This document shows, piece after piece, positions 46,269-55,983 of a stretch of 64,000 bases of DNA. The stretch comes from Dehalococcoidia bacterium (GTDB taxonomy: Bacteria; Chloroflexota; Dehalococcoidia; Tepidiformales; Tepidiformaceae): the NCBI GenBank assembly GCA_020847985.1, contig JADLBC010000012.1:62001-126000 (forward strand). Reading direction: 5' to 3'. The notes beneath the pieces are model-generated. The model was given only the letters and a program-made list of their open reading frames with translations, searched no databases and had not been told where the DNA came from. Within the stretch, counting starts at the first letter, position 1, and each line of letters begins with the position of its first letter. A program made the translations under genes and the position numbers.

Positions 46269-47543
46269 ATGCCCTTCATTCGCTTCATGCAGCGGACGTT
46301 CTATTCGCTGGAAAACCCGCGCTACCGGGTGCTCTGGTTCGGGACGCTGTTTTCGTTCCTCGGGATGCAGATGCAGGTGCTGGCGCGGGGCTACCTCGCC
46401 TTCGACCTGACTGGCCGAAACTCGGCACTGGGCGGCGTGATGCTCGCCTTCGGGCTGCCGCAGCTCATCCTTTCAATGTGGGGCGGGGTGCTGGCGGACC
46501 GGCTGCCGAAGCGGAAGGTGCTGTGGGTGGCGCAGAGCATCATCGCGCTGAACTCGGCCTGGCTGGCGACGATGATCGAGCTGGGCATGGTGCAGTACTG
46601 GATGCTCGTGGTCGCGGGCATCGTGCAGGGCAGCGGTTTCGCCTTCGTCGGGCCGGCGCGGCAGGCGTTCATTTCGGAGTTGGTGGGCAAAGACAAGATC
46701 GGCAACGCGGTGGTGCTGCAGCAGCTGAGCATGAACAGCACGCGCGTCATCGGCCCGTCCATCGCGGGGGCGCTCATCGGCATCCACTTCATCGGTGTGG
46801 CGGGTGTGTATTACCTGACAACGCTGGGCTTCGTGATCGCGAGCCTCACGCTCATCAAGCTGCCGAAGGGCGAACCGAAGCGGAAGAGCGAGCGGTCGCC
46901 GGTGGCGGACCTCATCGATGGCTTCCGCTACGTGAAGGGGCGGCCGTCGGTTTCGCAGCTCATCCTCGTGGCCTTCGCGGTGATGATGCTGGGCTTCCCG
47001 TACCAGTCCTTCCTGCCAGCGCTGGCGAAGGAGGAGTATGGGGTAGGCGCGACCGGGCTCGGGACGATGAGTTCGGTGGCGGCCATCGGCGCGGTGACGG
47101 CGACGATCTTCGTGGCGGCGTTCGCGAGCCACCAGAAGGCGTGGTTCGCGCAGCCGATCCTCGCGTGCCTGTTCGCGGCGTCCCTCATCCTGCCGGGGAT
47201 GGCGCCGAGCTTCGAGACAGGGCTGGCGGCCATTCTCATCGTGGGGGCGCTGGCGAGCGCGTTCCAATCGCTGAACAACTCGCTGACGATGATGCTCACG
47301 GAGCAGGAATACCACGGGCGGGTGCAATCGATCAGCAGCATGAGCTTCAGCCTGTTCGGCATCGCCGCGCTGCCCATTGGCGTGCTGGCGGACCACATCG
47401 GCCTGCGGGAGACGCTGGGGCTGATGGGCGGTTCGGCGATCGCGATCGTGGCCCTGCTCCAGGTGGTGGCGAAGTTGCAGCACGCCGCGGATGACCGGCT
47501 GCCGCGCATCGTCGCGACCGAGGCGGCGGCCGGCGGGCAGTGA
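46269..47543 (+). CDS. MFS transporter
   Basis: MPFIRFMQRTFYSLENPRYRVLWFGTLFSFLGMQMQVLARGYLAFDLTGRNSALGGVMLAFGLPQLILSMWGGVLADRLPKRKVL: MFS loop 2-3 motif. Confidence 0.95.
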   Translation: MPFIRFMQRTFYSLENPRYRVLWFGTLFSFLGMQMQVLARGYLAFDLTGRNSALGGVMLAFGLPQLILSMWGGVLADRLPKRKVLWVAQSIIALNSAWLATMIELGMVQYWMLVVAGIVQGSGFAFVGPARQAFISELVGKDKIGNAVVLQQLSMNSTRVIGPSIAGALIGIHFIGVAGVYYLTTLGFVIASLTLIKLPKGEPKRKSERSPVADLIDGFRYVKGRPSVSQLILVAFAVMMLGFPYQSFLPALAKEEYGVGATGLGTMSSVAAIGAVTATIFVAAFASHQKAWFAQPILACLFAASLILPGMAPSFETGLAAILIVGALASAFQSLNNSLTMMLTEQEYHGRVQSISSMSFSLFGIAALPIGVLADHIGLRETLGLMGGSAIAIVALLQVVAKLQHAADDRLPRIVATEAAAGGQ

Positions 47544-47992
47544 GCGCGGGGCCGTTCGACGTGCGGCGCATCGCGATCGAGGTCGCGCGGCCGCTGCGCG
47601 TGACCGTGCTGCGCGCGGACATGCCCGGCGACCCCGCGATTTTCGCGGGCGACGATGAGCCGGAGACGGCGCATTTCGGGGCATTCAAGGCGGACGCGCT
47701 CGTGGGCGTGGTGACGGCGATGCACCACCCGCGGCCGGGCGCGGGCGCGGAGGGGTGGCAGTTGCGCGGCATGGCGACGCTGCCCACGGTGCGCGGCGAA
47801 GGGCACGGTGCGGCGCTCATCCGCGCGGCGGAGGCGTTCGTGCGCGAGCATGGCGGGCGTATCGCCTGGTTCAACGCGCGGCGCGCGGCCGAGGGCTTCT
47901 ACGCGCACATGGGCTACACGACCGTGAGCGAGGAGTTCGACGTGCCGGGGATCGGCCCGCACGTGGTGATGGAGAAGCAGATCGCAGGGTGA
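47540..47992 (+). CDS. GNAT family N-acetyltransferase
   Basis: WQLRGMATLPTVRGEGHGAALIRAAEAFVREHGGRIAWFNARRAAEGFYAHMGYTTVSEEF: Q/RxxGxG/A; overlaps MFS stop by 4 nt. Confidence 0.9.
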   Translation: MSAGPFDVRRIAIEVARPLRVTVLRADMPGDPAIFAGDDEPETAHFGAFKADALVGVVTAMHHPRPGAGAEGWQLRGMATLPTVRGEGHGAALIRAAEAFVREHGGRIAWFNARRAAEGFYAHMGYTTVSEEFDVPGIGPHVVMEKQIAG

Positions 47993-48248
47993 GGTTTGAG
48001 CGGTAGCGGTCGTTGATGCGCCGCTGGCGGCGATGGGCCAATTCGGGGATGCCCTGTTCGATGAGGAAGGCGGTCCCGGCGCCGCCCAGACAACACCCGC
48101 CGGCGGCGAAAGCTACGGGATGGCCGGACAGCGCCGCGCCCGCGAAGAACAGGGCGGCGAGGACTGCGAAGCCGGCGATCACGATGGCCGCGCAGCGATG
48201 GGGCAGCCCGGGAAAACGCACCTGGCCGGGTTCCCAACGGTCCGTCAT
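47871..48248 (-). CDS. Putative two-TM small membrane protein; 3' end overlaps the GNAT gene so the reading is tentative
   Basis: MTDRWEPGQVRFPGLPHRCAAIVIAGFAVLAALFFAGAALSGHPVAFAAGGCCLGGAGTAFLIEQGIPELAHRRQRRINDR. Confidence 0.35.
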   Translation of the reverse strand: MTDRWEPGQVRFPGLPHRCAAIVIAGFAVLAALFFAGAALSGHPVAFAAGGCCLGGAGTAFLIEQGIPELAHRRQRRINDRYRSNLTLRSASPSPRAGRSPARRTPRSRSCSPCARRSPRPRAAR

Positions 48249-48438
48249 GCGGGGGGTGTTTCGGGGGAATCGTGCGGGTAATAGACGCTCTCCGCGCGGG
48301 AATCCGGCGGGAGCAGGTAGCCCGGCGGCACGCGGGACGGCATTCCTCAAATTTCGAGTGACCGGGGACGGCTGCCGCACGTTCTCGCCCACACGCCTTT
48401 CCCTTCGTGAAGAAAGCGACATCGGGCGTCCCGGTTTC

Positions 48439-48452
48439 AGAACGCTTGTTCT
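48439..48452. promoter_or_regulatory. Candidate LexA (SOS) box
   Basis: A-GAAC-GCTT-GTTC-T: perfect GAAC-N4-GTTC palindrome ending 16 nt before the ATG of the ImuB-like gene. Confidence 0.8.
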
Positions 48453-48467
48453 ATAGTCGGAGGTCCG

Positions 48468-49664
48468 ATGCAGGTCGCATGCCTCCTTGTCGCGGACTTC
48501 CTCGTGGCGCTCGCGCGGCGCGATGACCCATCGCTGCGGGGGCAGCCGGTGATCGTGGGCGGGTCGCCGGAGGAGCACGCGGCGGTGGTGGCGTGCTCGC
48601 CGGAGGCGGTGGCGGCGGGCGTGGGCATCGGCACGACGTTGCGGCGGGCGCTCGCGCTCTGCCCGAAGGCGGTCTTCCTGCCGCACCGCGAAGGCGTGGC
48701 GGCGGAGGCGGCGGGGGCGCTGCTGGATCTGCTGCGGCTCTACAGCCCGGCGGTGGAGGCGATCGCGCCGGGGCACGCGCACCTCGATATCCACGGGCTG
48801 GCGGAGATGGCGCGCATGGACGACGCGGCGTACCTGCGCGACCTCCAGGAATCGGCGGAGAACGCGAGCGGGCTGCCGGTTTCGCTGGCGGCGGCGGATA
48901 CGGTGTTCGCGGCACACGCGGCGGCGACGGTGCAGGCGCGGGGGGCGATGCTCGTGCACGCGGGCGAGGCGCGGGCGTTTCTCGGGCGGCTGCCGGTGGA
49001 GGTGCTGCCGGTTTCGCCGCTCATGCACCAGCGGTTGCGGCTGTTCGGGCTGAACTGGCTGGGACAGGTGGCGGAGCTGACGTTTTCGGCGATGCAGGCG
49101 CAGTTCGGGCGCGAGGGAGCGCGCGCGTGGGAGCTGGCGAACGGCCGCGACGACGCGCGCATCGTGCCGCGGCCGGAGGAGGTGCGCGTGAGCGAGGAGC
49201 TGGAGCTGCCCGCGCCGGCCGCGCTCAGCGAGCCGCTCATCGCGGGGACGCGCGCCCTGCTGCTGCGAGCGCTTGAACACCGGGAGATAAAGGGCCATTC
49301 GCTGCGACGGCTCGATTGGCGGCTGGGGCTGGAAAGCGGCGAGCAGCTGGGGCGGCGCTGCGTGTTTCGCGAACCAACGAACGACGCGGCGCGCATGCTC
49401 TTCGCGCTCCAGCCGAAGATCGAGCGGCTGCAGCTGCCGGCGGCGGCAGTCTCGGTGGGGGTGACGCTTTCGGGGTTATGTAGCGAATACGGCCACCAGG
49501 CGAACCTCTGGCAGGTGGGGCCGCGCCGCCACCGGGAGTTGCTGGAGGCGGTGGAGCAGTTGAACACGCGGGTGGGCGGCCCGCAGGTCTTTCGTATTGT
49601 CGAGGTGCAGGGATGGTCGCGAATTCCGGAACGGCAGCTGGGGATGGTCGCTTTCGGCCCCTGA
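48468..49664 (+). CDS. ImuB-like (Y-family polymerase-related) protein
   Basis: MQVACLLVADFLVALARRDDPSLRGQPVIVGGSPEEHAAVVACSPEAVAAGVGIGTTLRRALALCPKAVFLPHR...RLRLFGLNWLGQVAELTFSAMQAQFGREGARAWELANGRDDARIVPRP: Y-family layout with degenerate catalytic motif (HAHLDIHGL). Confidence 0.85.
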   Translation: MQVACLLVADFLVALARRDDPSLRGQPVIVGGSPEEHAAVVACSPEAVAAGVGIGTTLRRALALCPKAVFLPHREGVAAEAAGALLDLLRLYSPAVEAIAPGHAHLDIHGLAEMARMDDAAYLRDLQESAENASGLPVSLAAADTVFAAHAAATVQARGAMLVHAGEARAFLGRLPVEVLPVSPLMHQRLRLFGLNWLGQVAELTFSAMQAQFGREGARAWELANGRDDARIVPRPEEVRVSEELELPAPAALSEPLIAGTRALLLRALEHREIKGHSLRRLDWRLGLESGEQLGRRCVFREPTNDAARMLFALQPKIERLQLPAAAVSVGVTLSGLCSEYGHQANLWQVGPRRHRELLEAVEQLNTRVGGPQVFRIVEVQGWSRIPERQLGMVAFGP

Positions 49665-49942
49665 ACGAGCCTTCGCCGGCGGCGGTGGAGGCGACGCCGC
49701 GGGGCGCGCCGAAGGCGATGCTCTGGCGGGGGACGTACCGTCGCGTGGTGGCCGTGCACGACACCTGGCGCATCGACGACGAGTGGTGGCGCGACGAGAT
49801 CGCGCGGCGCTACTTCGTGGTCGAACTGGAAGGCGGGCGGCGGTTGACCATCTTCCACGACCTCGTGCGGGACCTCTGGTACCAGCAGGCATATGACGCC
49901 CCGAAGGCGGGCGCGCCGATGGGGCGGAAGCGGGCGGGATAG
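49613..49942 (+). CDS. DUF6504-like small protein, overlapping 3' end of the ImuB-like gene
   Basis: HDTWRIDDEWWRDEIARRYFVVELEGGRRLTIFHDLVRDLWYQQAYD: pattern typical of proteins encoded next to ImuB. Confidence 0.75.
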   Translation: MVANSGTAAGDGRFRPLNEPSPAAVEATPRGAPKAMLWRGTYRRVVAVHDTWRIDDEWWRDEIARRYFVVELEGGRRLTIFHDLVRDLWYQQAYDAPKAGAPMGRKRAG

Positions 49943-50139
49943 CGGGTTTCGCGCGCCAACCTGTGCGCGCGGAGGGTGCAACGGCCGGCTCGCGTTGGTC
50001 CGGTCGCTCGTATTTGCGGGGGAATGTCGCATTCGCCGGACGTAGACAGAGCCACCAGCGGGTGAGACGGGGTGTTTGTCGCCGCGACAGCGGGTGGCGC
50101 GGACTGCGCGAACGGCGTTCGAGGACGTAGACTGCCGCG

Positions 50140-52608
50140 ATGCCGATTCTCGTGCCCTTTGGCGTTCTTTCGCCCACCGATGCGCCGGAAGCGGGCGGCA
50201 AGGGTGCGAGTCTCGCGCGGCTCTGGGCCGCGGGCTTCCGCGTGCCGCCCGGCTTCGTCATCTTCCCCGCGGCGGCCCACGCCATTGCCGCGGGCGAGGG
50301 CGACGCCGAGGCGCGCGCGGCCGTCGCGGAGGCGGCCGCGGCGTTGCTCGCGGATGGGCCCGTGGCCGTGCGCTCTTCGGCACTGGATGAGGACAGCGCG
50401 GAGGCTTCGTTCGCGGGCCAGCACCTGACCGTCCTCGACGTGCGTTCGGCGGAAGGCATCTTCGAGGCGATTCGCGCGTGCGTGGCGTCGCTGACTTCGG
50501 AATCGGCGTCCGCGTACCGCGCGGCGCGAACGGCGAACGGCGAGGCGCGCATGGCGGTGGTGGTGCAGCGCATGGTCGTGGCCGAGACGGCGGGCGTGGC
50601 CTTCAGCATCGACCCTGTCAGCGGCGACCCGGCCCGCGTCGTGGTCGAAGTGGTCGCGGGCACGGGCGAGGCGCTGGTCAGCGGGCAGGCGGAGGCGGAC
50701 CGCATGGTGCTCGAACGGCCGGGACTCGCGGTCATTTCGCGGCACCACGCGGGCGAACCGGTGCTGACGGAGGCGATGGCGCACGAGGCGGCACGGCAGG
50801 CGCTGCGCGCGGAGGAGATGTTCGGCGCGCCGCAGGATATCGAGTTCGCCTTCGAAGGCGGGCTGGCCTGGCTGCTGCAATCGCGGCCCATCACGGTCGC
50901 GGGGCAGGCGGCGGACGCGAGCGCGGGCTGGGTGAACGAATTCGATACCGCCACCACGCTCGATGACTACTGGACCAGCGCGAACGTGCAGGAGGTGCTG
51001 CCGGGGCTGCTCACGCCGCTTTCGATGACGATGTTCGCGGACGCGGCACTCGTCGCCTACAACGAGGGATACCGGCGGCTGGGGATGCTGCGCAAGGACG
51101 AGAACCCGAACTTCGTGGGCATGTTCTACAACCGCGCGTTCCTCAATATCACGGCCACGCGCATGATCGCGGACCGGGCCCTGGGCTCGAGCGGGGACGC
51201 GATCGAGCACCGCTTCCTGGGCGGCGAGTACACGGGCAAGACGAAAATCGCGCACTCGCGCGAACTCTGGGGGTTCCGGCTGCGGAGCGCGGTCCCGGGC
51301 ATCAGCATGCTCATGCGCATCCACAAGGAGGCGGACCGCATCGAGCGCGCGACGATGGCGTGGCAGCGCAAGGTGCGTGCCGACGACCCGGCGGTGATGT
51401 CCGGCCCCGAACTCGAGGGCCGGCGGAAGGCGCTCACGGCGTTCGTGGCCGATATCTTCCAGGTTCACCTGCAGGCGAGCGGCGTCGCGGGCACGGGCTT
51501 CGACACGATCGCGGGCATGGTGCTGCCCCTCCTCGGAGAGCAGACCGAAGGGCGCGTGCCGGCGCTGTTTTCGGGGATGCGCGGCGTGGAGAGCGCGCAG
51601 ATCGGGCTCGACCTCTGGGGGCTTTCGCGGACGGCGATCGCCTGCGGGCTGGAGGGGGCGATTCGCGGCGAGGGGTTCGAGCCGATGGCGCTCGACCTAC
51701 CGGGGGCATGGCGGGCGACGTTCGCGGCGTTCATGAAACGGCACGGCCACCGCGGCCTGAATGAGATGGAGCCGGCCGTGCCGAACTGGCGGCAGGACCC
51801 ATCGCAGGTGGTGGCGATTGTGCGGTCGTACCTGGACCTGCCGGCGGAGAAGGCGCCACCGGCCACGCTGGAGCGCCAGGCGGCCGAACGGATCGCGCTC
51901 ACGGCGGAGCTGGAACGGCGGATGAACCCGGTGAAGCGGGCGTTCTTCCGGAAGTCGCTGGGGTGGGCGCAGGGCTGGGTAGCGCTGCGCGAGCGCACGA
52001 AGTCGATCGTGGTGCGGGCGGCGCGGCTGTTCGACATCTACGTGCCGCGCGTGGGTGCGATGCTCGTGGAGCACGGCGCGGCGGAGCGCCCGGACGACCT
52101 GTTCTATCTCACGGACGCGGAGATCACGCGCTTCCTGCTCACGCCGGGCGGGGGCCACGACTTCCGCGCGGTGGTCGCGCGGCGGCGGCGGGAACTCGAA
52201 CGGAATCGCTACGTGCGGCTGCCGGAGCGGTTCCGCGGACGCCCGGCGCCCCTGCCGCCGGACCTCGCGCACGTGGCGGGCGAGGTGCTCAAGGGGATCC
52301 CGGTGAGCCCCGGCCAGGTGACGGGCCGCGCGCGCGTGATCCTCGATCCCCGCACGGACGGGCCGTTGCTCCCGGGCGAAATCCTGGTCGCGCCCGTCAC
52401 GGACGCGGGCTGGACGCCGCTGTTCGCGCTCGCGGCGGGGCTGGTGGTGGACCTCGGCAGCGCGCTCAGCCACGGCAGCACGGTCGCGCGGGAATACGGG
52501 CTGCCGGCCGTGGTGAACGTGCGCAACGGCACGACGCACATCCGCACGGGCGACGTCATCGCCATCGATGGCACGGCCGGGACGGTGACCGTAATCGAAG
52601 CCGGCTGA
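50140..52608 (+). CDS. PEP synthase/rifampin phosphotransferase-like protein (PPDK N-term + mobile His domain)
   Basis: GGKGASLARLWAAGFRVPPGFVIF...VAVRSSALDEDSAEASFAGQH...DIEFAFEGGLAWLLQSRPI...LGSALSHGSTVAREYGLPAVVNVRNGT. Confidence 0.9.
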   Translation: MPILVPFGVLSPTDAPEAGGKGASLARLWAAGFRVPPGFVIFPAAAHAIAAGEGDAEARAAVAEAAAALLADGPVAVRSSALDEDSAEASFAGQHLTVLDVRSAEGIFEAIRACVASLTSESASAYRAARTANGEARMAVVVQRMVVAETAGVAFSIDPVSGDPARVVVEVVAGTGEALVSGQAEADRMVLERPGLAVISRHHAGEPVLTEAMAHEAARQALRAEEMFGAPQDIEFAFEGGLAWLLQSRPITVAGQAADASAGWVNEFDTATTLDDYWTSANVQEVLPGLLTPLSMTMFADAALVAYNEGYRRLGMLRKDENPNFVGMFYNRAFLNITATRMIADRALGSSGDAIEHRFLGGEYTGKTKIAHSRELWGFRLRSAVPGISMLMRIHKEADRIERATMAWQRKVRADDPAVMSGPELEGRRKALTAFVADIFQVHLQASGVAGTGFDTIAGMVLPLLGEQTEGRVPALFSGMRGVESAQIGLDLWGLSRTAIACGLEGAIRGEGFEPMALDLPGAWRATFAAFMKRHGHRGLNEMEPAVPNWRQDPSQVVAIVRSYLDLPAEKAPPATLERQAAERIALTAELERRMNPVKRAFFRKSLGWAQGWVALRERTKSIVVRAARLFDIYVPRVGAMLVEHGAAERPDDLFYLTDAEITRFLLTPGGGHDFRAVVARRRRELERNRYVRLPERFRGRPAPLPPDLAHVAGEVLKGIPVSPGQVTGRARVILDPRTDGPLLPGEILVAPVTDAGWTPLFALAAGLVVDLGSALSHGSTVAREYGLPAVVNVRNGTTHIRTGDVIAIDGTAGTVTVIEAG

Positions 52609-52611
52609 GCG

Positions 52612-53139
52612 CTACGGCTTCGCGGTCGGGCTGGCGGGCGTTACCGTGGGAGGCGTTTCGCTGACTTCAAACAGCTCGACTTCGAAGGCGAGGTCCGAGT
52701 TCGCGGGGATGCCGGGCCGCGTGCCGGTCCCGTAGGCGAGCGCGGCGGGGATGATCATGGTGCGCTTGCCGCCCACTTTCATCGTCGAAAGCCCTTCGGC
52801 GAAGCCTTTGATCACGGAGTTCATCTGCAGCCACTGGCGGGCGCCGCGCCGGTAGGAGCTATCGAACTCCTGGCCAGTGGCGACGAGCGAGCCGCGATAG
52901 TGGACCTGGATGTAGGAGGCCGGGCCCGGTTGCGCGCCGGTGCCGGCGGTGACGTCCTGGTACTTCACGCCGGAGGGCAGGACGGTCGGGTTGGCGAGGA
53001 CCACGGGCGTGCCTCCGGGCAGCGGCGTGGGCGTCGGTCCACCGGTTGGCGTGGCCGTGACGGAGCGTTCGGGGATTTTGCAGGACGCCAGTGCGACGCC
53101 CAGGGCGGGGACACCAAGGAGCAGCGTTCGGCGATTCAC
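52612..53139 (-). CDS. Secreted FKBP-type peptidyl-prolyl isomerase (lipoprotein-like)
   Basis: VNRRTLLLGVPALGVALASCKIPE signal/lipobox; KYQDVTAGTGAQPGPASYIQVHYRGSLVATGQEFDSSYRRGARQWLQMNSVIKGFAEGLSTMKVGGKRTMIIPAALAYGTG. Confidence 0.93.
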   Translation of the reverse strand: MNRRTLLLGVPALGVALASCKIPERSVTATPTGGPTPTPLPGGTPVVLANPTVLPSGVKYQDVTAGTGAQPGPASYIQVHYRGSLVATGQEFDSSYRRGARQWLQMNSVIKGFAEGLSTMKVGGKRTMIIPAALAYGTGTRPGIPANSDLAFEVELFEVSETPPTVTPASPTAKP

Positions 53140-53170
53140 GCGATCGAAGATAGCGCCCGGGCCGGTAAGA

Positions 53171-54334
53171 TCACATGCGGGCGAGGCGATTGGCCGCCTC
53201 CGCGAGGGTCTCGGGCGACTTCGAGAACGTGAAGCGCACGAGCTTCGCACCCTTGCCATCGCGGTAGAACGACGAGCCGGGCACGGACGCGACGCCGATG
53301 TTTTCGATGAGGTGACGGGCGAAGGCGTAGTCATCTCCGGGGAACCCGAGGTGCGAAAAGTCGGCCATGATGTAGTACGCGCCCTGGGGAAGGTGGCATT
53401 CGAAACCGGCCTCGCGAAGAGCGGTGTGCAGCTGGCGGCGCTTGGCGTCGTACATGCCGCGCAGTTCGGGGTAGTAGCCATCGGCCTGCTCCATGGCGAT
53501 GGCGGCGGCCTCCTGCAGCGGCGCGGGCGCGCCCACGGTGAGGAAGTCGTGCACTTTGCGGATGGCGTCGCTGAGCGGCGGCGGCGCGAGCACGTAGCCG
53601 AGCCGCCAGCCCGTCACGCTGAACGTTTTCGAAAGCCCGGAGATGGTGACCGTGCGGTCGTACATGCCGGGGAGCGTGGCCATGGGCACATGCTCGTGCT
53701 CGTCATAGAGGATGTGCTCTTAGATCTCGTCGGTGATGCAGAGGCAGTCGAACTCCGTGCACAGGGCGGCGATCCGGGCGAGCTCGGCGCGAGTGAACAC
53801 CTTGCCGCTGGGGTTGTTCGGGGTGTTCACGATGATGGCGCGGGTGCGCGGGCTGAAGGCGGCGCGAAGGGCTTCGGGGTCGACGGCGAAATCGGGCGCG
53901 CGCAGTTCGACGAACACGAGCTTCGCGCCAGACATCGCGGCATCGGGAACGTAGTTTTCGTAGAAAGGTTCGAAGACGATGACCTCGTCGCCTTCCTCCA
54001 CGAGCGCGAGCATGGTGGCCATCATCGCCTCGGTGGCGCCGCAGGTGACGGTGATTTCGCGTTCGGGGTCGAAATCGAGGCCGTAGAAGCGGCGCGTCTT
54101 GGCGGCGATGGCCTGGCGGAGGCGGGGTGAGCCCCAGGTGATGGCGTACTGGTTGATGTCGCTGGTGATGGCGAAGACGGCGGCTTCCTTGATGAAAGCG
54201 GGCGCGGGGAAATCGGGGTAGCCCTGGGCCAGGTTCATGGCGCCGTGGAGCATCGCGAGGCGGGTCATTTCGCGGATCACGGATTCGGTGAAGACGGAGG
54301 TGCGGGTGGCGACGCGCGCGGCTGGGGACGGCAT
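53171..54334 (-). pseudogene. Class I/II PLP aminotransferase interrupted by a single in-frame TAA (53720-53722)
   Basis: ORF 53720-54334 ends ...CLCITDEI* and the same frame continues EHILYDEHEHVPMATLPGMYDRTVTISGLSKTFSVTGWRLGYVLAPPP; the conserved motif is DEIYEH, so TAA replaces a Tyr codon. Confidence 0.88.
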
Positions 54335-54396
54335 GGAGGCGATTGTAGAGGCGGCGCCACAGTCGCGGCGAACCCGGGCGCGCTATAGTTTGTGCG

Positions 54397-55248
54397 ATGC
54401 AGGCGCCCGGTGACCACTACGCCACGCTCGGGGTGGAGCGGACCGCTTCGGTCGAGGAGATCAAGGCTTCGTACCGGCGGCTTTCGCGCGAGCTCCACCC
54501 GGACCGCAACACGGCGCCGGATGCGAACCGCCGCATGGCCGCGATCAACGATGCCTATGCGGTGCTTTCGGACCCGCACCGGCGGGCGGACCATGACCGT
54601 CAACTCGCGCGCAGCGGCCCCCGGATCGTGTACCGGCGGGAGAATGCCTGGACGCCGGCGGCGACGGCCACGCCACGGCCCGGGGGCACGCCCTTCGCGC
54701 AGGCCCGGGCCAACGGGCAGGTGCGCGAAACGCCAAGGCAGTATCCGCGGCAGCGCCAGCCGTTCGCGAAGCCCCCGGCCGGCGGGCGCGGCGGGCTGCA
54801 GGCGCCGGGGGCGTTCCCGGAGTATTACGCCTTCCTCGGGGTTGAGTGGGATTGCGACCCGGCGATCGCGCTGGCGGCGGCAAACGTGCTCTCGGGGGAG
54901 TTCGTACGGGCGCACTACAGCCCCGAAGACCATGCCGCGCTCGAACGGCAGCTGCGCGAGGCGACGGAAACGATCGCGAACCCGAGGCTCCGGGCGATTT
55001 ACCTCGACGCGCTCGACGGGGTGAAGGCGCCGCCGGCGGGGACGCATCCGCGGTGGCATCGCACGCACTACAGCTTCCTTGGCGTGCGGCCGAAGGCGGA
55101 CGCGATGCGCATTGCCGAGCAGGTGACGACGCTGAGCGAGGGGATGAAGGCGGGCACGCCGGAGTACGTGGCGCTGATGGCGGCCTTCCAGGTGCTGCGC
55201 GACCCGGCCCGTCGCGCGGAGTACGACGCCTCCATCGGCGTCGCCTGA
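54397..55248 (+). CDS. DnaJ-domain protein
   Basis: DHYATLGVERTASVEEIKASYRRLSRELHPDRNTAPDANRRMAAINDAYAVLSDPHRRADHD: J domain with HPD. Confidence 0.93.
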   Translation: MQAPGDHYATLGVERTASVEEIKASYRRLSRELHPDRNTAPDANRRMAAINDAYAVLSDPHRRADHDRQLARSGPRIVYRRENAWTPAATATPRPGGTPFAQARANGQVRETPRQYPRQRQPFAKPPAGGRGGLQAPGAFPEYYAFLGVEWDCDPAIALAAANVLSGEFVRAHYSPEDHAALERQLREATETIANPRLRAIYLDALDGVKAPPAGTHPRWHRTHYSFLGVRPKADAMRIAEQVTTLSEGMKAGTPEYVALMAAFQVLRDPARRAEYDASIGVA

Positions 55249-55302
55249 CGAACGGGGCATCCGGCGCATCGCCGGGGTTCGGCGATCTGCGATGATGGCT
55301 CC

Positions 55303-55860
55303 ATGGCCGCATCGCTCGCGGGGAAGCTGCTGGTGGCGACGCCTTCGCTGGTGGACCCCAACTTCGCGCGCACCGTGGTGCTCATCTGCGAGCACAACGG
55401 CGAAGGCGCGCTCGGGGTCGTGCTGAATCGCCCGCTGGAGCACGCGACGATCGGGGAGCATCTGCCGGAGTGGCGTGCGTTCGTGAGCGCGCCGCCGGTC
55501 ATTTTCCAGGGCGGGCCGGTGGAGCCAGCGACGGCGCTGGCGCTGGGCGAACTCACGGGCGGGCGCGCGCGCGATGGCTGGTCGCGGGTGACCGGGCGGG
55601 CGGGGCTGCTGAGCCTTTCGCGCGAACCGGCCGCTTTCGCCGATGACCTGGAGCGAATGCGCGTGTTCAGCGGCTACGCGGGCTGGAGCGCGGACCAACT
55701 CGATGGCGAAGTGACGGCGGAGGCGTGGTTCGTCGTTGAGCCCGAGCCGGGGGACCTGTTCACGAGCGAGCCGGGGACACTCTGGCGGCGGGTGCTGCGG
55801 CGGCAGGCCTCGAAGCTGGCAATTTTCGCTTATTTCCCAACGGATCCTCGTGCGAACTGA
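55303..55860 (+). CDS. YqgE/AlgH family protein
   Basis: LAGKLLVATPSLVDPNFARTVVLICEHNGEGALGVVLNRPLEHATIGEHL...FQGGPVEP...VFSGYAGWSADQLDGEV. Confidence 0.95.
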   Translation: MAASLAGKLLVATPSLVDPNFARTVVLICEHNGEGALGVVLNRPLEHATIGEHLPEWRAFVSAPPVIFQGGPVEPATALALGELTGGRARDGWSRVTGRAGLLSLSREPAAFADDLERMRVFSGYAGWSADQLDGEVTAEAWFVVEPEPGDLFTSEPGTLWRRVLRRQASKLAIFAYFPTDPRAN

Positions 55861-55896
55861 GGGCGGCCCGCGGCGGGCGACGTATCATCCCGCGCC

Positions 55897-55983
55897 ATGA
55901 GCAAGACAGTGGTTTTCGGCGTCCTCGGCGGGCTGGCGTGGTTCGCCGCGGGCATCTTCGTGGGCTGGGTCATCTGGGCCTGA
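55897..55983 (+). CDS. 28-aa single-TM glycine-rich peptide
   Basis: MSKTVVFGVLGGLAWFAAGIFVGWVIWA* preceded by TATCAT 8 nt before ATG. Confidence 0.45.
   Translation: MSKTVVFGVLGGLAWFAAGIFVGWVIWA

Noticed and set aside
53720-53722. Recoded stop (e.g. selenocysteine/pyrrolysine)
   Set aside because: Codon is TAA, not TGA or TAG, and the position is a conserved Tyr; point nonsense mutation or sequence error is simpler.
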